Shown in pieces: positions 18,977 to 28,286 of a DNA stretch of 64,000 nt; the first letter of the stretch is position 1; the number at the start of each line of letters is the position of its first letter. This DNA comes from Chryseobacterium sp. (lineage in GTDB: Bacteria > Bacteroidota > Bacteroidia > Flavobacteriales > Weeksellaceae): contig JAITUA010000022.1 in assembly GCA_031286615.1 (NCBI GenBank), forward strand, positions 124,001-188,000, read 5' to 3'. The notes beneath the pieces were generated by a model. It saw only the letters and a list, made by a program, of their open reading frames with translations, ran no database searches and was not told the origin of the DNA. Both the position numbers and the translations under genes were made by a program.

Positions 18977-19007
18977 CAAAAATAAAGCTTTTTTCTTTTT
19001 TACACAA
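18977..19007 (-). promoter_or_regulatory. promoter of the His-tailed membrane protein gene
   Basis: Minus strand TTG, 20-nt spacer, TATTTTTG. Both elements fit the Bacteroidota consensus, and the box rules out the upstream TTG start codon. Confidence 0.7.
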
Positions 19008-19051
19008 AAGATCAGTGCTCTATTTTATTATTTATTTTAATTTTAAACTAA

Positions 19052-20659
19052 TTAGTGAGCAAGATTTGCGAAGAAATCGTTGCCTTTATCATCGGAAATA
19101 ATGAATGCTGGGAAGTCTTTTACTTCGATTTTTCTTACTGCTTCCATTCCTAATTCCGGGAAGTCTACTACATCTACAGACACAATATTGTCTTTGGCAA
19201 GAATAGCAGCCGGTCCTCCGATAGATCCAAGGTAGAAACCTCCGTATTTATGACAAGCATTGGTAACGTCTTTACTTCTGTTTCCTTTTGCCAGCATGAT
19301 CATACTTCCGCCGTGGCTTTGGAATTCATCCACATACACGTCCATTCTACCTGCTGTAGTAGGCCCAAAACTTCCTGAAGCCATTCCTTCCGGAGTTTTT
19401 GCAGGTCCTGCATAATAGATTGGATGATTTTTGAAATATTCCGGCATTGGTTTTCCACTGTCGATGATTTCTTTAATTTTTGCGTGGGCGATATCTCTTG
19501 CTACGATTAATGTTCCGTTCAGTTTCAATCTTGTTTTGATTGGATATTTGGAAAGTTCTGCAAGAATTTCCGGCATTGGTTTATTCAGGTTAACCTCAAC
19601 TGCTTCTTCCAGGTGTGGAGGAGTATCAGGTAAGAATCTTTTTGGATCCTGCTCCAACTGCTCAAGGAATATCCCTTCTTTTGTGATTTTGCCTTTGATA
19701 TTTCTATCCGCAGAACAAGAAACTCCCATTCCTACAGGACAAGATGCAGCATGTCTCGGAAGTCTGATCACTCTTACATCATGAGTAAGGTATTTTCCTC
19801 CAAACTGAGCTCCGATGGCACTTTCCTGGCAGATTTTCTGAACTTTTGCTTCCCATTCAAGATCTCTGAATGCTTGTCCGGCCTCATTTCCTTCTGTTGG
19901 AAGATGGTCATAGTATTTTGCCGAAGCTTTTTTCACTGCAGCAAGGTTGGCTTCTGCTGACGTTCCTCCAATTACCAATGCTAAGTGATAAGGCGGGCAG
20001 GCAGCTGTTCCAAGGTCTGAAATTCTTTCTTTAACGAACTCTTCAAGAGATTTTTCGTTCAATAAAGATTTCGTCTTTTGGTATAAGAATGTTTTATTGG
20101 CTGAACCTCCTCCTTTTGTTAAGAATAAAAATTCATAATAATCTCCTTTTTTAGCATAGATATCAATCTGTGCAGGAAGGTTAGATCCAGAATTCTTCTC
20201 ATCAAACATGGTCAAAGGAACTACCTGAGAATATCTTAGGTTTCTTTTCTGATAGGTATTGAAAATTCCTTTGCTTAGGTATTCCCCATCTTCTACTCCA
20301 GTGTATACATTTTCTCCTTTCTTTCCCATTACGATAGCTGTTCCCGTATCCTGGCATGAAGGAAGAGCTCCTTCAACAGCTACTGCAGCGTTTTGTAAAA
20401 GGTTATAAGCAACGAATCTGTCATTATCTGTAGCTTCAGGATCATCAATGATTCTTCTAAGGCTTTCCAGGTGTGAAGAACGAAGCATGAAAGAAACATC
20501 TGCCATAGCTTCTTCAGCTAATAGCTCCAGTCCTTTCGGGTCAATCGTTAAAATTTCTCTGTCTCCTAGTTTTTCAACCTTTACATAATCTGATGTAAGC
20601 TTCTTATACACCGTATCATCTTTCTGAATTGGATACGGATCCTGATATCTAAAGTCCAT
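19052..20659 (-). CDS. class I fumarate hydratase (iron-sulfur type)
   Basis: Hydrates fumarate to malate in the TCA cycle using a [4Fe-4S] cluster. The protein has 535 residues, normal for the single-chain class I enzyme with fused alpha and beta parts. Visible family motifs include [11 protein letters not shown] with a cluster cysteine, [38 protein letters not shown] with further cysteines, and in the beta part [12 protein letters not shown] and [10 protein letters not shown]. It is divergent from a class II fumarase gene 225 bp away, giving the cell oxygen-sensitive and oxygen-stable versions of the same step. A -7 box TATTTTTG lies 16 nt before the ATG. Confidence 0.95.
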   Translation of the reverse strand: MDFRYQDPYPIQKDDTVYKKLTSDYVKVEKLGDREILTIDPKGLELLAEEAMADVSFMLRSSHLESLRRIIDDPEATDNDRFVAYNLLQNAAVAVEGALPSCQDTGTAIVMGKKGENVYTGVEDGEYLSKGIFNTYQKRNLRYSQVVPLTMFDEKNSGSNLPAQIDIYAKKGDYYEFLFLTKGGGSANKTFLYQKTKSLLNEKSLEEFVKERISDLGTAACPPYHLALVIGGTSAEANLAAVKKASAKYYDHLPTEGNEAGQAFRDLEWEAKVQKICQESAIGAQFGGKYLTHDVRVIRLPRHAASCPVGMGVSCSADRNIKGKITKEGIFLEQLEQDPKRFLPDTPPHLEEAVEVNLNKPMPEILAELSKYPIKTRLKLNGTLIVARDIAHAKIKEIIDSGKPMPEYFKNHPIYYAGPAKTPEGMASGSFGPTTAGRMDVYVDEFQSHGGSMIMLAKGNRSKDVTNACHKYGGFYLGSIGGPAAILAKDNIVSVDVVDFPELGMEAVRKIEVKDFPAFIISDDKGNDFFANLAH

Positions 20660-20675
20660 TCAATTTTTGTTTGTG

Positions 20676-20683
20676 CAAAAATA
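20676..20683 (-). promoter_or_regulatory. -7 promoter element of the class I fumarase gene
   Basis: TATTTTTG on the minus strand, 16 nt upstream of the start; matches TAnnTTTG, with no clear -33 TTG. Confidence 0.5.
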
Positions 20684-20884
20684 CGGCTCATTAAAAAAAT
20701 ATGAGTAAAATCAGTCATTTAAATTGATATTTATAATGATTATAAATTGCGGGTTTCTGAGTTTATAAGTACCTTTATAAAAGCTAAATAAATGAAGCCA
20801 GAACATTATTTTTTCATTAAAGTTTAACAATATTTAAAATTTTTGTGGCTTTAGAATAAACAGATCATACAAATTTCAATCACA

Positions 20885-22279
20885 ATGAATTACAGAATAG
20901 AAAAAGACACCATGGGAGAAGTGCAGGTACCTGCAGATAAACTTTGGGGTGCACAGACGGAACGTTCCAGAAACAATTTTAAAATAGGACCTGAAGGCTC
21001 AATGCCGCATGAAATCATTGAAGCTTTTGCTTACCTGAAAAAGGCAGCCGCTTATACCAATACTGATCTGGGAGTACTTCCTGCTGAAAAAAGAGATATG
21101 ATCGCCAGGGTGTGTGATGAAATTCTGGAAGGGAAGCTTAACGACCAGTTTCCTTTAGTGATCTGGCAGACGGGTTCCGGAACACAGTCGAACATGAATA
21201 TCAATGAAGTAGTTTCCAACAGAGCTCACGTCAATAACGGCGGAACATTAGGTGAAAAATCTGAAATCCACCCGAATGATGATGTCAACAAATCACAGTC
21301 ATCCAATGATACCTATCCTACTGCCATGCACATTGCAGCTTACACAAAAGTAGTGGAAGTAACAATTCCGGCAGTGGAAAAATTAAAAAATACGCTGGCA
21401 GAAAAGTCAAAGGCGTTCAAAGATGTTGTAAAAATCGGGAGAACCCATTTAATGGATGCTACACCACTTACTCTGGGACAGGAATTTTCCGGATATGTGG
21501 CACAACTGGAATTCGGTTTGAGAGCTTTAAGAAATACGTTACCTCATCTTTCTGAGCTTGCCTTAGGCGGAACAGCTGTAGGAACAGGATTGAACACTCC
21601 TAACGGCTATGATGTAAAGGTTGCTGAATATATTGCCCAGTTTACGAAACATCCTTTCATTACTGCTGAAAACAAGTTTGAAGCACTTGCAGCTCATGAT
21701 GCTATTGTAGAATCTCATGGAGCATTAAAACAATTGGCTGTTTCTTTATATAAAATTGCTCAGGATGTGAGACTTCTGGCCTCAGGACCCCGTTCCGGGA
21801 TTGGAGAAATTCATATTCCTGAAAATGAGCCCGGTTCTTCAATTATGCCCGGAAAAGTAAATCCTACCCAAAATGAAGCTTTAACTATGGTTTGTGCTCA
21901 GGTTTTAGGAAATGATACAACGATTTCTTTTGCGGGAACTCAGGGGAATTATGAACTGAATGTTTTCAAGCCGGTAATGGCTTATAATTTCCTGCAGTCT
22001 GCCCAATTGATCGCTGATGCATGTATTTCTTTCAATGATCACTGTGCCGTAGGAATTGAACCGAATCATGAGAGAATTAAAGAACTTGTAGACAAATCAT
22101 TAATGCTTGTTACCGCTTTGAATCCTCATATCGGATATGAAAATGCAGCTAAGATTGCTAAAACTGCTCATAAAAACGGAACAACGTTAAAAGAAGAAGC
22201 TATTAATCTTGGCCTTTTAACAGCTGAACAGTTTGACGAATGGGTAAAACCTAAAGATATGGTAGGAAGTTTAAAGTAA
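20885..22279 (+). CDS. fumC: class II fumarate hydratase
   Basis: Iron-independent fumarase, 464 residues, of the aspartase/fumarase superfamily. It holds the superfamily signature [13 protein letters not shown] with the catalytic serine in the mobile loop, plus [28 protein letters not shown] and the catalytic-site [16 protein letters not shown], where HLMD is typical of fumarase. It is divergent from the class I gene. A strong terminator follows. Aspartase and argininosuccinate lyase are excluded by length and by the fumC-specific motifs. Confidence 0.97.
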   Translation: MNYRIEKDTMGEVQVPADKLWGAQTERSRNNFKIGPEGSMPHEIIEAFAYLKKAAAYTNTDLGVLPAEKRDMIARVCDEILEGKLNDQFPLVIWQTGSGTQSNMNINEVVSNRAHVNNGGTLGEKSEIHPNDDVNKSQSSNDTYPTAMHIAAYTKVVEVTIPAVEKLKNTLAEKSKAFKDVVKIGRTHLMDATPLTLGQEFSGYVAQLEFGLRALRNTLPHLSELALGGTAVGTGLNTPNGYDVKVAEYIAQFTKHPFITAENKFEALAAHDAIVESHGALKQLAVSLYKIAQDVRLLASGPRSGIGEIHIPENEPGSSIMPGKVNPTQNEALTMVCAQVLGNDTTISFAGTQGNYELNVFKPVMAYNFLQSAQLIADACISFNDHCAVGIEPNHERIKELVDKSLMLVTALNPHIGYENAAKIAKTAHKNGTTLKEEAINLGLLTAEQFDEWVKPKDMVGSLK

Positions 22280-22302
22280 GACTTTTCCACCTCATCCATA
22301 AC

Positions 22303-22333
22303 AAAAACTCCGGGAGCTTTCCCGGAGTTTTTT
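22303..22333. terminator. bidirectional terminator after fumC
   Basis: Perfect 11-bp stem AAAACTCCGGG / CCCGGAGTTTT with T-run, shared with the convergent outer-membrane protein gene on the minus strand. Confidence 0.9.
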
Positions 22334-22357
22334 AGTTACTATCAATGGTTATTTAAT

Positions 22358-23395
22358 CTAAAATCCAATGCTTAAGCCTAATATTAATGCTTTATCATTT
22401 TTAAAGTAACTGTCTTTAAAGAAGTTGCTGAAATCTTTTTTAACAAATACACTGACGTTGTTATAAGAGAAAGTAAGCTGAGCTCCATATACAAAAGGAT
22501 TTACCTGATAATTTCCGCGATCTCTGGTTTCTCCGTCATTTCCTTCTACAATATTGTTAGTAGACATTTTCACCCCTCCATACACGTTAGCTCCTACTTT
22601 AAATCCTTTGTAATAGCTTCTGTACTGAATATCCATTCCCGCATTTTTAAGTTTGGAAAAATTATATTGCATACCAAGGGGAACAATAATATATCCTGTT
22701 CTCAGTTTACTTTTATCCAGATTTCCATTAGCCTGCGCTAAAGCAACTCCCTGATCGGCACTTCTTGTAAAAAACATATTGTTATCTGCTCTTACTGTTC
22801 TCCAGGAGAATCCTAATCCGGAAATAACGGCCCACGGACTTGTTCTGCTAAGCTGATAGTTCAGTTTCATGCCAAATTCCAGGTTGTTGGCATATCCGAT
22901 GTTTTTATCCAGTTCATTATCAGGAGAACTGTTCGTAAGAGTCATAATTCCGTAAGAGAAATATCCTGTAAAGCTTCTGCTGGGACGGAATTTTTTTAAC
23001 AATTTTTCTTTAAGCTCTTCTTTGGAAGTAACGTCTGTATTCAAAAGTGAGTACCTTACCTGCTTCTGAATAACATCATCCAGATCAAAGCCAAGTTCAT
23101 CAATTCTTTTATCCATTTTCTCAGAATAACGGTCTGCAATCTGAGCTTTTTCTCTGTCAAAATCCGCTTTATCCAGGTTTCTTGCCTGCAAAACGACAAG
23201 TTCGTCTTCCATCAGTTTTTTTTCTTCCTGGATAATAGTATTGATCTTCGTAGCGTATTCTTCTACTTTCTCTTTTACAATCGGGCTTACTTCTGTGTCT
23301 TTTTTAGAAGACAAATTAATATTCAGTGCCTTTTGTGCCTGTAATGATGCTGAAATAGAGCACAGCATTCCCATTACGATTAATTTCTTGATCAT
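22358..23395 (-). CDS. outer-membrane beta-barrel protein with coiled-coil N-terminus
   Basis: A 345-residue exported protein. The signal peptide ends in SLQAQ. Residues about 35-130 are charged and helical (KVEEYATKINTIIQEEKKLMEDELVVLQ), likely coiled coil in the periplasm. The rest alternates in the manner of an outer-membrane beta-barrel (GYFSYGIMTLTNSSPDN, YNNVSVFVKKDFSNF) and ends in GLSIGF with a terminal Phe. It is the last gene of a three-gene unit with an ECF sigma factor and a membrane-anchored anti-sigma-like protein, which suggests it is a target or sensor of that system. No named family is recognised. Confidence 0.8.
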   Translation of the reverse strand: MIKKLIVMGMLCSISASLQAQKALNINLSSKKDTEVSPIVKEKVEEYATKINTIIQEEKKLMEDELVVLQARNLDKADFDREKAQIADRYSEKMDKRIDELGFDLDDVIQKQVRYSLLNTDVTSKEELKEKLLKKFRPSRSFTGYFSYGIMTLTNSSPDNELDKNIGYANNLEFGMKLNYQLSRTSPWAVISGLGFSWRTVRADNNMFFTRSADQGVALAQANGNLDKSKLRTGYIIVPLGMQYNFSKLKNAGMDIQYRSYYKGFKVGANVYGGVKMSTNNIVEGNDGETRDRGNYQVNPFVYGAQLTFSYNNVSVFVKKDFSNFFKDSYFKNDKALILGLSIGF

Positions 23396-23424
23396 ATTAT
23401 TAATTTTATTTTTTTACGGATAAA

Positions 23425-24036
23425 TTATCTGGCATTCAGATCAATAGTAGTAGCCACGTTGCTTCCATCTTTTGTTTTTTCAATGACATCTTTATGCTCT
23501 ACTGAAAAAAGGAGTGTAGAAGGGTCTACATATTTTTTCTTTTTAACCGGAGTTTTCAAAGAATCGGCTTTTGCCAGAAGTTTAGGATTAGAAATCTGAG
23601 GAATCTCCGGTTTTTTCACAGTGATTTCTCTAGGAATAAGTTTATTTTGACCTATGGCTACTGTAGAAATCACTTCTTCTTTATTTTGGGAAGGTGTTGT
23701 TTTCTTTACTTCCTTTTTATCATTATTCTTAGCAACCAGTGGAGCATTATTCTGAACCGGATCTTTTATAATTTCCTCTGAAGTATTTTTTTCTGTCTGC
23801 TTTACGATTTCCGGTTGAATTTCTGAAGGCTGATTAAGAAAAAACAGAACTGCTCCTAAACTCAATGTCAACATCAAACATGCAGCTACTAAAAACCAGT
23901 TCATTTTTGGTTTGGAACGGTGATTATTGTTATTCTGGAGATCAATTTCAGACCACAGATCACGTGAAGGAGCAATTTCTCTTTCCTCAATCTGCTTTTT
24001 GATCTGATATTCAATATTATCTTTAAACGTTTTCAT
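23425..24036 (-). CDS. single-pass membrane protein, putative anti-sigma factor
   Basis: 203 residues. A cytoplasmic part of about 46 residues (EIAPSRDLWSEIDLQNNN) precedes one membrane segment near 47-68 (WFLVAACLMLTLSLGAVLFFL). A long Lys- and Pro-rich periplasmic part follows. That architecture, and a start overlapping the end of an ECF sigma gene by 14 nt, is the usual anti-sigma layout. No zinc-binding HxxxCxxC motif is present, so it is not a ZAS-type anti-sigma. The function rests on context, not on a recognised domain. Confidence 0.72.
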   Translation of the reverse strand: MKTFKDNIEYQIKKQIEEREIAPSRDLWSEIDLQNNNNHRSKPKMNWFLVAACLMLTLSLGAVLFFLNQPSEIQPEIVKQTEKNTSEEIIKDPVQNNAPLVAKNNDKKEVKKTTPSQNKEEVISTVAIGQNKLIPREITVKKPEIPQISNPKLLAKADSLKTPVKKKKYVDPSTLLFSVEHKDVIEKTKDGSNVATTIDLNAR

Positions 24037-24583
24037 TTTTCACTTTTTTTTGTTGTTGAAAGTAGATCTTTCTTAATTTTTCTTTTGCTCTGAACAGCTG
24101 TGTTTTGCTGACAGTGATTGAAATCTGCAAAGTATCAGCAATTTCCTGATGAGAATATCCTTCCAGCACGTAAAGGTTAAAAACCATTCTGTAGGCATCG
24201 GGAAGCTGATCCAAAAGGTCTTGCGCATTAAAGTCACAATCAATCTCCGGTTCATGTATATCTTCGTGAAAAGATTGGTTGATCTCATCCAGATAGAATA
24301 CTGTTTTATGGCTTTTGATAAAATTCAGGCATTCATTCACGACAATTCTTCTTGCCCAGCTATCCAGGTTCGATTCTCCTCTGAAGCTTTCTATGTGCTT
24401 AAAAATTTTACAGAATGCTTTTATGAGACAATCTTCCGCCTGATACAAATCGCTTACATAGCTTTTGCTTACACTCAGGAATCTCTTTACATTCTGTTCA
24501 TAGAAAATCTTCTGTGCAGCCGGATCCTGTTTTTTCAGGAGGCTCAACAAATCATTCTTTTTATTTCCGAACAAAAGTTTCAT
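24023..24583 (-). CDS. ECF-type RNA polymerase sigma factor
   Basis: Directs RNA polymerase to a dedicated promoter set. The 186-residue protein has sigma region 2 (YQAEDCLIKAFCKIFKHIESFRGESNLDSWARRIV split around 45-80) and region 4 (LPDAYRMVFNLYVLEGYSHQEIADTLQIS, about 125-155, with a helix-turn-helix). There is no region 3, as expected for ECF sigma factors. It is first in a three-gene unit with the anti-sigma-like protein and the beta-barrel protein. The consensus -7 box is not evident upstream, consistent with autoregulation through its own promoter, which is inference. Confidence 0.92.
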   Translation of the reverse strand: MKLLFGNKKNDLLSLLKKQDPAAQKIFYEQNVKRFLSVSKSYVSDLYQAEDCLIKAFCKIFKHIESFRGESNLDSWARRIVVNECLNFIKSHKTVFYLDEINQSFHEDIHEPEIDCDFNAQDLLDQLPDAYRMVFNLYVLEGYSHQEIADTLQISITVSKTQLFRAKEKLRKIYFQQQKKVKNENV

Positions 24584-24802
24584 GCTTATGCTGTTTCTAT
24601 ACTAAAGACAATCAAAACAAAAAAAGGTTACAACTTTAAAAAAAATATTTTCCTGTTTAATACAATAAGTTGATTTTTTTTACTCAGAGTTACAAATTCT
24701 ACCTCTTTCTTTATTTCAAATAATAAGAAAATCAGATTAATTAAATATTTTTCACGTTTAATTTTTCCCTATATTGGGATAAACTAATTTAAAACGAAAG
24801 CC

Positions 24803-25009
24803 ATGAAACATCTTAAAAAATTAAGAAGAGAGAACCTAAAAACAATAAAGGGAGGGGATACACCACTTTGTAATATGTATCTGATACAATTCAACGGATT
24901 TTATGCATGTTGCAGTGTACCCACAACCAATCCATGTGAATTGAAAAAAAGAGAGTGTCTGGTGGAAAACGGAATGTGTGATTCACATAATCCTGGGAAT
25001 CCAATATAA
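24803..25009 (+). CDS. double-glycine leader peptide precursor with six-cysteine core (bacteriocin-like)
   Basis: 68 residues. The N-terminus MKHLKKLRRENLKTIKGG matches the bacteriocin-type leader widespread in Chryseobacterium, ending in a GG cleavage site recognised by C39 peptidase-containing ABC exporters. The remaining 50-residue core (DTPLCNMYLI...) has six Cys, including a CC pair, so disulfides are likely. No maturation enzyme, C39 transporter or immunity protein lies nearby; export would rely on a machine encoded elsewhere. It has its own terminator. Whether it is an antimicrobial, a signal or another secreted peptide cannot be told from sequence. Confidence 0.82.
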   Translation: MKHLKKLRRENLKTIKGGDTPLCNMYLIQFNGFYACCSVPTTNPCELKKRECLVENGMCDSHNPGNPI

Positions 25010-25030
25010 TTTCTCTAAATAATAACTGAT

Positions 25031-25066
25031 AAAAAGGCTGCCTCAGATTGAGACAGCCTTTTTTAT
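25031..25066. terminator. bidirectional terminator after the double-glycine peptide gene
   Basis: Long stem AAAAAGGCTG-CTCA / TGAG-CAGCCTTTTT with a T-run; it also serves the convergent DyP peroxidase gene, whose stop is adjacent. Confidence 0.9.
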
Positions 25067-25067
25067 T

Positions 25068-26006
25068 TTATTCTGAGAATTCATCAAGCATATTCCTGGT
25101 GGGAACAAAGAAAAGCGTTCCCGTAACTGCTGTACTGAAATCTAAAATTCTGTCATAATTTCCCGGAGGATCACCAATAAACATTTGGGTCAACATTTTT
25201 TTTGTTGTCGAAAATGTACTTGAATAAGCAATAAAATATGTTCCAAACTCATTCGTAGAAGGACTTCCAAAAGGCATATTATCTCTTACAATTTTCAGCT
25301 CTTCACCATTTTCTCCTTCGATATTGGCTAAGGCAATGTGTGAGTTGGAAGGTTTTACATCATCAGACATTTCAATATCATTTTCTTTTGATCTTCCTAT
25401 TACTTTTTCCTGATCTTCTGTGGAAAGCCCTTTCCAGGCATCCATGTTATGAAGGTATTTCTGAACGAAAAGATAGCTTCCTCCTTTGTACTGAAGATCT
25501 TCATCTCCGATTTTTGCAAAATAGTCACGATCGTCTCCATGTGGATTTTCAGTTCCGTCTACAAAACCAAGAATGGAACGTGCATCCCAATATTTAAATC
25601 CATGAATTTCCAGAATACTTTCGGCCACTGAACTCAATAGCTTTGATATTTCAACAGCCATATCGAAAATAAGGCTTTTGTTATCTGCTCTCAGGTGAAA
25701 ATGAAGATCTCCGGGAGTGGAAACAGCCGTGTGTTTTATTCCTTTTATTTCTTCAAAATTGACTAATTCCTTTGGAAGTGGTGTTGGAAGTTCAAGTTTT
25801 CTCCATGCCTCAGCACCAATTCCCATTACACAGCTTGCCCTGCTGTCCGGAAAACGATTGAAAACTGAATTATTAAGATTTAAAACCAAAGCACACAATT
25901 CCTGAAAAATATCTTTCAGTTGCGGGCTGTCGTTAAGTTTCCACACCATGAAAATAGTGTTGCTGTTTGGATAGTCTGTAACATTTTGTGATTCTATCGT
26001 ATTCAT
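25068..26006 (-). CDS. Dyp-type heme peroxidase
   Basis: Heme-dependent dye-decolorizing peroxidase, 312 residues. The family motif GFVDGTENP with the distal Asp is present near residue 147, and SHIALANIEGENGEELKIVRDNMPFG contains the heme-ligand His and distal Arg regions. There is no Tat or Sec signal, so it is cytoplasmic, and no encapsulin gene is adjacent. The open frame extends 46 codons upstream into the ABC ATPase gene, but that part is an out-of-frame shadow; the ATG before NTIESQ, 17 nt after the ATPase stop, was chosen. It is last in an operon with the ABC exporter genes. The physiological substrate is unknown. Confidence 0.93.
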   Translation of the reverse strand: MNTIESQNVTDYPNSNTIFMVWKLNDSPQLKDIFQELCALVLNLNNSVFNRFPDSRASCVMGIGAEAWRKLELPTPLPKELVNFEEIKGIKHTAVSTPGDLHFHLRADNKSLIFDMAVEISKLLSSVAESILEIHGFKYWDARSILGFVDGTENPHGDDRDYFAKIGDEDLQYKGGSYLFVQKYLHNMDAWKGLSTEDQEKVIGRSKENDIEMSDDVKPSNSHIALANIEGENGEELKIVRDNMPFGSPSTNEFGTYFIAYSSTFSTTKKMLTQMFIGDPPGNYDRILDFSTAVTGTLFFVPTRNMLDEFSE

Positions 26007-26023
26007 ACCTCTTTTTTGTGGTA

Positions 26024-26740
26024 TTAAATATCCGAAACAGAAACCTGATCTGCAAAATAATGTTCCAGATCTTTCAATGTTTCCGGGTTGGTCTGAATAT
26101 CTTTTACCAGAAGACCTTTGTTCACTACCACAATTCTGTTGCATACTTCCGTTGTATGGGAAAGATCATGACTGGAAATCAGAAAAGTAACACCATCCTG
26201 TTTTGATAATTCCTTGATCAGGTTTTTCAGTTTGATCTGTGTGGAGGGATCTAAATTGGCAAAAGGCTCATCCAGTATAATGATCTCAGGATTTCCAATA
26301 ATTGCTCCTACAATTCCTACTTTTTTCTGATTCCCTTTTGAAAGATCTCTTACATATTTCCCGGATTTAAGGATTTCTCCATTGAAAAAATCATGAAAAG
26401 GCTTCAGGAATTCATCTACAGATGCTTTATTCTGCCCTCTCAACTCTCCAATGAAGTAAAAATATTCCTCGGGAGTAAGATAGCCTATAAGGAATGTATC
26501 GTCTACAAAGGCTGAAACTTTATTTTTCCATGCTTCAGATTCAGCTACTTTAATTCCGTCAATGCTTATAAATCCTGTAGTAGCCTGAATCAGATCCAGC
26601 ATAAGGCTGAAAAGGGTAGTTTTCCCGGCTCCGTTATTTCCCACGAGGCCGAATGTTTCCCCGTTTGGAATTTCAAGATATTCAATATTAAGAACTGTTG
26701 CTGTTCCGTATGTTTTAGATAAATTTTGTATGTTGATCAT
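26024..26740 (-). CDS. ABC transporter ATP-binding protein
   Basis: 238-residue nucleotide-binding subunit. It has Walker A GNNGAGKTT, signature LSKGNQKK, Walker B IIILDEPFANLD and H-loop SSHDLSH. The layout resembles exporter ATPases of the CcmA/drug-export type. The partner is the DUF5687 membrane protein 3 nt upstream, with which it should form a transporter. The DyP peroxidase gene follows 17 nt downstream in the same operon. The transported substrate is unknown. Confidence 0.93.
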   Translation of the reverse strand: MINIQNLSKTYGTATVLNIEYLEIPNGETFGLVGNNGAGKTTLFSLMLDLIQATTGFISIDGIKVAESEAWKNKVSAFVDDTFLIGYLTPEEYFYFIGELRGQNKASVDEFLKPFHDFFNGEILKSGKYVRDLSKGNQKKVGIVGAIIGNPEIIILDEPFANLDPSTQIKLKNLIKELSKQDGVTFLISSHDLSHTTEVCNRIVVVNKGLLVKDIQTNPETLKDLEHYFADQVSVSDI

Positions 26741-26743
26741 GGC

Positions 26744-28210
26744 TTAACTTATATTTTTAAATGCATCCAATGTGCTGTATTTTTCTTTTTTGTAAAGTTT
26801 TACGATAATATCGAAGATCTTTTCTCTCAGGAAAAATCCTACAATCCCGATAATTGCAATGCTTATTACTCCTCCTGTAATTCCCCACAGATATTTTGTT
26901 AAGGCAAATACTCCCATCGGAAGAAGCATTTTAGGAATCAGCAAAAGCATAGCGATCATATTGAAACTCCCTTTCTGTCCCAATCTTTTCTCTTTTGTAT
27001 TAAGGTCAATCTGAGTTTTATTGAAAGCTCCGGACCACAAGGTAAATTGAGAATTCACGCCAATATTATATAATCCTGCTGCAAAAAATGTAATGTAGAC
27101 TTCCCAGCCGAAATATGCATAGCAAAGGGCTATAATGATAGAAATTCCCGTCACAATATTCATTAGCCACCATTTCGCCTTTAAATATTCTTTATAGGGA
27201 ACATTCAGGGTCATCATCAATGGGTAGTATGAACTGTCAAAAGCGGGAACTCTCTGCCCAAACAGAAACTGAAAGCCACCTGTTACAAAAAGCCCCATAA
27301 CCATCATCATTGCCGGTGTTTTGTACATTGAAGAAGTAAACATCAGCAATCCGTAGAACAGAAACATAAAGCTGCCCAGTAAAATTCCTTTGGGTACTTT
27401 ATTACGTCTCAGCATTTTAATATCATTATTGATGAATGTTCCAATAACTCCATATTTATTCAGGAAAGCAATATTCTCTGTTTTCCCGATTGTTTTCTTG
27501 GCTTCAAGACCTTGATCCAGATAAAATTCATTGCGCAGGTACCGGAAACAAATCCACCACAGCATTACGAACAAAGCAACAGGAATCAGTGCAAAGTATG
27601 GTCTCTCATAGAAACTGAAGAAAACAGATTCAGAATAAGACAGAACCGGAATTATTTTATAGTATCCCAACATTCCTATACCCAAAAAGCACACTCCTAT
27701 GATCACCGCCAAAGTTTCTTTACCGTTGAAGAAAATATTGAGGAAATTATTCAGATAGAGTAACGAAATCACTCCTATAAGCCACACCAATACTCCTAAA
27801 ATACTGTACCCGTTGAATAAAGCAATCAATGAAAATGTGATAAAGAATAAAGAACTCAGCCAGCTGAATGCTGAAAGAAAAGTTTTGACCAGCATATAAT
27901 TAACCAATGTATTCTTACGGATATTCATCGTAAGGAATGGCTTGATATTCTGTGTAGGAATTTCCTGCCAGAGATATTTGAGGACAAGATCAATAATCCA
28001 GGCAACAATCATGAATTTTGAAACCACCTTTACAGGGTTCTGATGCATTTCCTCCTGCGCATAGAAAAAAGCAATAAAAGCTCCACCTACAAGACAGCCT
28101 ACGAAATAAAGTATTCCAATAAAACGGAGGATTTTCATGGTCAGATTGATCCCTAAAGATGTACCACGGAAAAAGCTTTTTATTTCAAGCTTAAGGAACT
28201 TTAGAAACAT
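26744..28210 (-). CDS. DUF5687 family ABC transporter membrane protein
   Basis: 488-residue integral membrane protein with about 12 hydrophobic segments. The N-terminus MFLKFLKLEIKSFFRGTSLG and the general layout match the flavobacterial DUF5687 family, which is regularly encoded next to an ABC ATPase, as here. It is the first gene of the operon with the ATPase and the DyP peroxidase. It likely forms the permease of an exporter; what it moves is not known. No binding protein is encoded nearby, consistent with export rather than import. Confidence 0.87.
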   Translation of the reverse strand: MFLKFLKLEIKSFFRGTSLGINLTMKILRFIGILYFVGCLVGGAFIAFFYAQEEMHQNPVKVVSKFMIVAWIIDLVLKYLWQEIPTQNIKPFLTMNIRKNTLVNYMLVKTFLSAFSWLSSLFFITFSLIALFNGYSILGVLVWLIGVISLLYLNNFLNIFFNGKETLAVIIGVCFLGIGMLGYYKIIPVLSYSESVFFSFYERPYFALIPVALFVMLWWICFRYLRNEFYLDQGLEAKKTIGKTENIAFLNKYGVIGTFINNDIKMLRRNKVPKGILLGSFMFLFYGLLMFTSSMYKTPAMMMVMGLFVTGGFQFLFGQRVPAFDSSYYPLMMTLNVPYKEYLKAKWWLMNIVTGISIIIALCYAYFGWEVYITFFAAGLYNIGVNSQFTLWSGAFNKTQIDLNTKEKRLGQKGSFNMIAMLLLIPKMLLPMGVFALTKYLWGITGGVISIAIIGIVGFFLREKIFDIIVKLYKKEKYSTLDAFKNIS

Positions 28211-28286
28211 ATGTTAGTTTTTTTTACATTAGTAAATATAATGTAAAATATGTTACAAGTTTTTAAAGAAAAATAGATTTATGTAG

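Noticed and set aside
18958-18979. TTG start giving a seven-residue longer small membrane protein
   Set aside because: The TTG lies within the exact -7 promoter box, so it would be upstream of the transcript start.
26007-26144. 46-codon upstream extension of the DyP peroxidase frame
   Set aside because: It overlaps the ABC ATPase gene in another frame, and the ATG after it gives the normal family start.
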